Source: DASRHG01 sp035650655 (GTDB lineage Bacteria; Desulfobacterota; Binatia; DP-6). Taken from it: a stretch of DNA of 22,783 nucleotides. The stretch's first letter is position 1; each line of letters begins with the position of its first letter. The position numbers were made by a program, and so were the translations under genes. This document shows positions 21,852 to 22,783 of the stretch, in pieces. The notes under the pieces are model-generated. The model searched no databases, had not been told where the DNA came from, and saw nothing but the letters and a program-made list of their open reading frames with translations. The stretch lies in contig DASRHG010000125.1 of the NCBI GenBank assembly GCA_035650655.1, positions 1-22,783 on the forward strand, in the 5' to 3' direction.

Positions 21852-22783
21852 ATGGACGCGTACATCATCGACGCCTGCCGCACCCCACGGGGCCGCCGGA
21901 ACGGCAGCCTCGCGGGCGTGCACCCCATCGACCTCTGCACCGTGCCGATGAAGGCCATCGTCGAGCGCACCGGCATCGACGTCGGCCGCATCGAGGACGC
22001 GATCGTCGGCTGCGTCACGGAATGCGGCGAGCAGGGCGCCGACATCGGGCGGGCGGCCGTCCTCGCGGCAGGGTGGCCGATCGAGATTCCGGGCGTCAGC
22101 CTGAACCGCTTCTGCGGCTCGGGCCAGCAGGCCGTGAACTTCGGCGCGCAGGCCGTCGCCGCGGGCGCGCACGACCTCGTGTACGCCGGCGGCGTCGAGA
22201 GCATGAGCCGCTGCGCCATGGGCTCCGACATGGGGCCGCTCCCGCCGAGCCTGCTCGAGCGGTACCCGCTCGTGCCCCAGGGCCTCTCGGCCGAGATGAT
22301 CGCGGAGCGCTGGAACTACAGCCGCCGGGTGCTCGACGAGTACGCGCTCGAGAGCCAGCGGCGCGCCTGGACGGCGATCCAGGAGGGGCGGTTCAAGAAG
22401 AGCCTCGTTCCGGTCGACGTGACGCTCGCCGACGGCACGCCGACGCGCTTCGACACCGACGAGCATCCGCGCCCGCAGACGACGCTCGAGGGGCTCGCGG
22501 CCTTGAAGCCGTCCTTCCGCCCGGACGGGAAGATCCACGCCGGAAACTCGAGCGGCATCGTGGACGGGGCCGCGGGCGTGCTCCTCGCCTCGAAGCGCGC
22601 GGTGAAGGAGCTCGGATTGAAGCCCCGGGCGCGCATCGTCGACACGGTGGTCGTCGGCTCCGAGCCCGTCATCATGCTCACGGGGCCGATCCCGGCGACG
22701 CAGAAGATCCTCAAGCGAACCGGCCTCGGCGTGAAGGACATCGACCTCGTCGAGATCAACGAGGCGTTCGCCCCCGTGCCGCT
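21852..22783 (+). CDS. Acetyl-CoA acyltransferase (thiolase), N-terminal part (partial)
   Basis: About 310 codons are visible before the right edge. The start MDAYIIDACRTPRGRRNGSLAG is typical of thiolases. The nucleophile Cys88 is in LNRFCGSGQQAVNFGAQAV, followed by YAGGVESMSRCAMGSD. The substrate loop, FRPDGKIHAGNSSGIVDGAAGVLL, and the VEINEAFAPVP motif are all present. The C-terminal GHP and CxG motifs with the second catalytic pair lie outside the window. It makes or cleaves 3-ketoacyl-CoA. Degradative FadA-type and biosynthetic AtoB-type roles cannot be separated here. It begins 33 nt after anmK. Confidence 0.93.
   Translation, partial: MDAYIIDACRTPRGRRNGSLAGVHPIDLCTVPMKAIVERTGIDVGRIEDAIVGCVTECGEQGADIGRAAVLAAGWPIEIPGVSLNRFCGSGQQAVNFGAQAVAAGAHDLVYAGGVESMSRCAMGSDMGPLPPSLLERYPLVPQGLSAEMIAERWNYSRRVLDEYALESQRRAWTAIQEGRFKKSLVPVDVTLADGTPTRFDTDEHPRPQTTLEGLAALKPSFRPDGKIHAGNSSGIVDGAAGVLLASKRAVKELGLKPRARIVDTVVVGSEPVIMLTGPIPATQKILKRTGLGVKDIDLVEINEAFAPVP

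Overview
This is a very GC-rich bacterial chromosomal window (roughly 70% or more by eye). It is densely packed with housekeeping genes, many in operons with 1-4 nt overlaps. I see no insertion sequence, phage gene, CRISPR array, rRNA or tRNA. The gene set is a 180-kDa-type NAD-glutamate dehydrogenase, a B12-dependent ribonucleotide reductase, DciA, FtsB, an APS-type CysH, AnmK and outer-envelope lipoproteins. It suggests a diderm, proteobacteria-like lineage of the 'deltaproteobacterial', Binatota or Methylomirabilota (Rokubacteria) kind. The exact phylum is an inference and cannot be fixed from this sequence.

Layout. Positions 1-3170 (minus) form one tight operon: secreted PD40 beta-propeller protein, M48 lipoprotein metalloprotease, small lipoprotein, then a TrmA/RlmD-type RNA methyltransferase cut by the window edge. 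Positions 3261-8754 (plus) hold a GNAT-like protein translationally coupled to the giant glutamate dehydrogenase, followed by a one-helix membrane coiled-coil protein. A small GlsB/YeaQ-type membrane protein (minus) and an MBL-fold hydrolase (plus) diverge around 9.2-9.35 kb. Positions 10044-13146 (minus) are a three-gene operon: CoA-type Nudix hydrolase, M23 peptidase, and an unrecognised protein that probably starts at CTG. ThiI (plus) faces DciA (minus). DciA diverges from nrdJ, whose promoter carries a NrdR-box-like site inside the -35/-10 spacer and a weaker copy exactly 32 bp downstream.

Positions 17.6-19.1 kb are the most unusual part. A strong consensus promoter drives a GcvH homologue in which the lipoyl-lysine position is Arg. 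FtsB converges on it and the two genes share a CTAG stop. Next comes an AT-rich island with a perfect palindrome, a consensus promoter, a strong ribosome binding site, a 29-residue protein with 17 lysines, and a textbook intrinsic terminator. This unit looks like a small, strongly expressed, stand-alone transcript for a histone-tail-like peptide. After it come an alpha/beta hydrolase with Asp at the nucleophile elbow, cysH (minus), anmK (plus) and a thiolase that runs off the right edge.

The best candidates for something undescribed are the lysine-rich mini-protein unit, the non-lipoylatable H-protein paralogue with its own promoter, and the propeller protein with four C-terminal 'GD' repeats next to an M48 protease. 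I see no large multi-gene defence or biosynthetic system.
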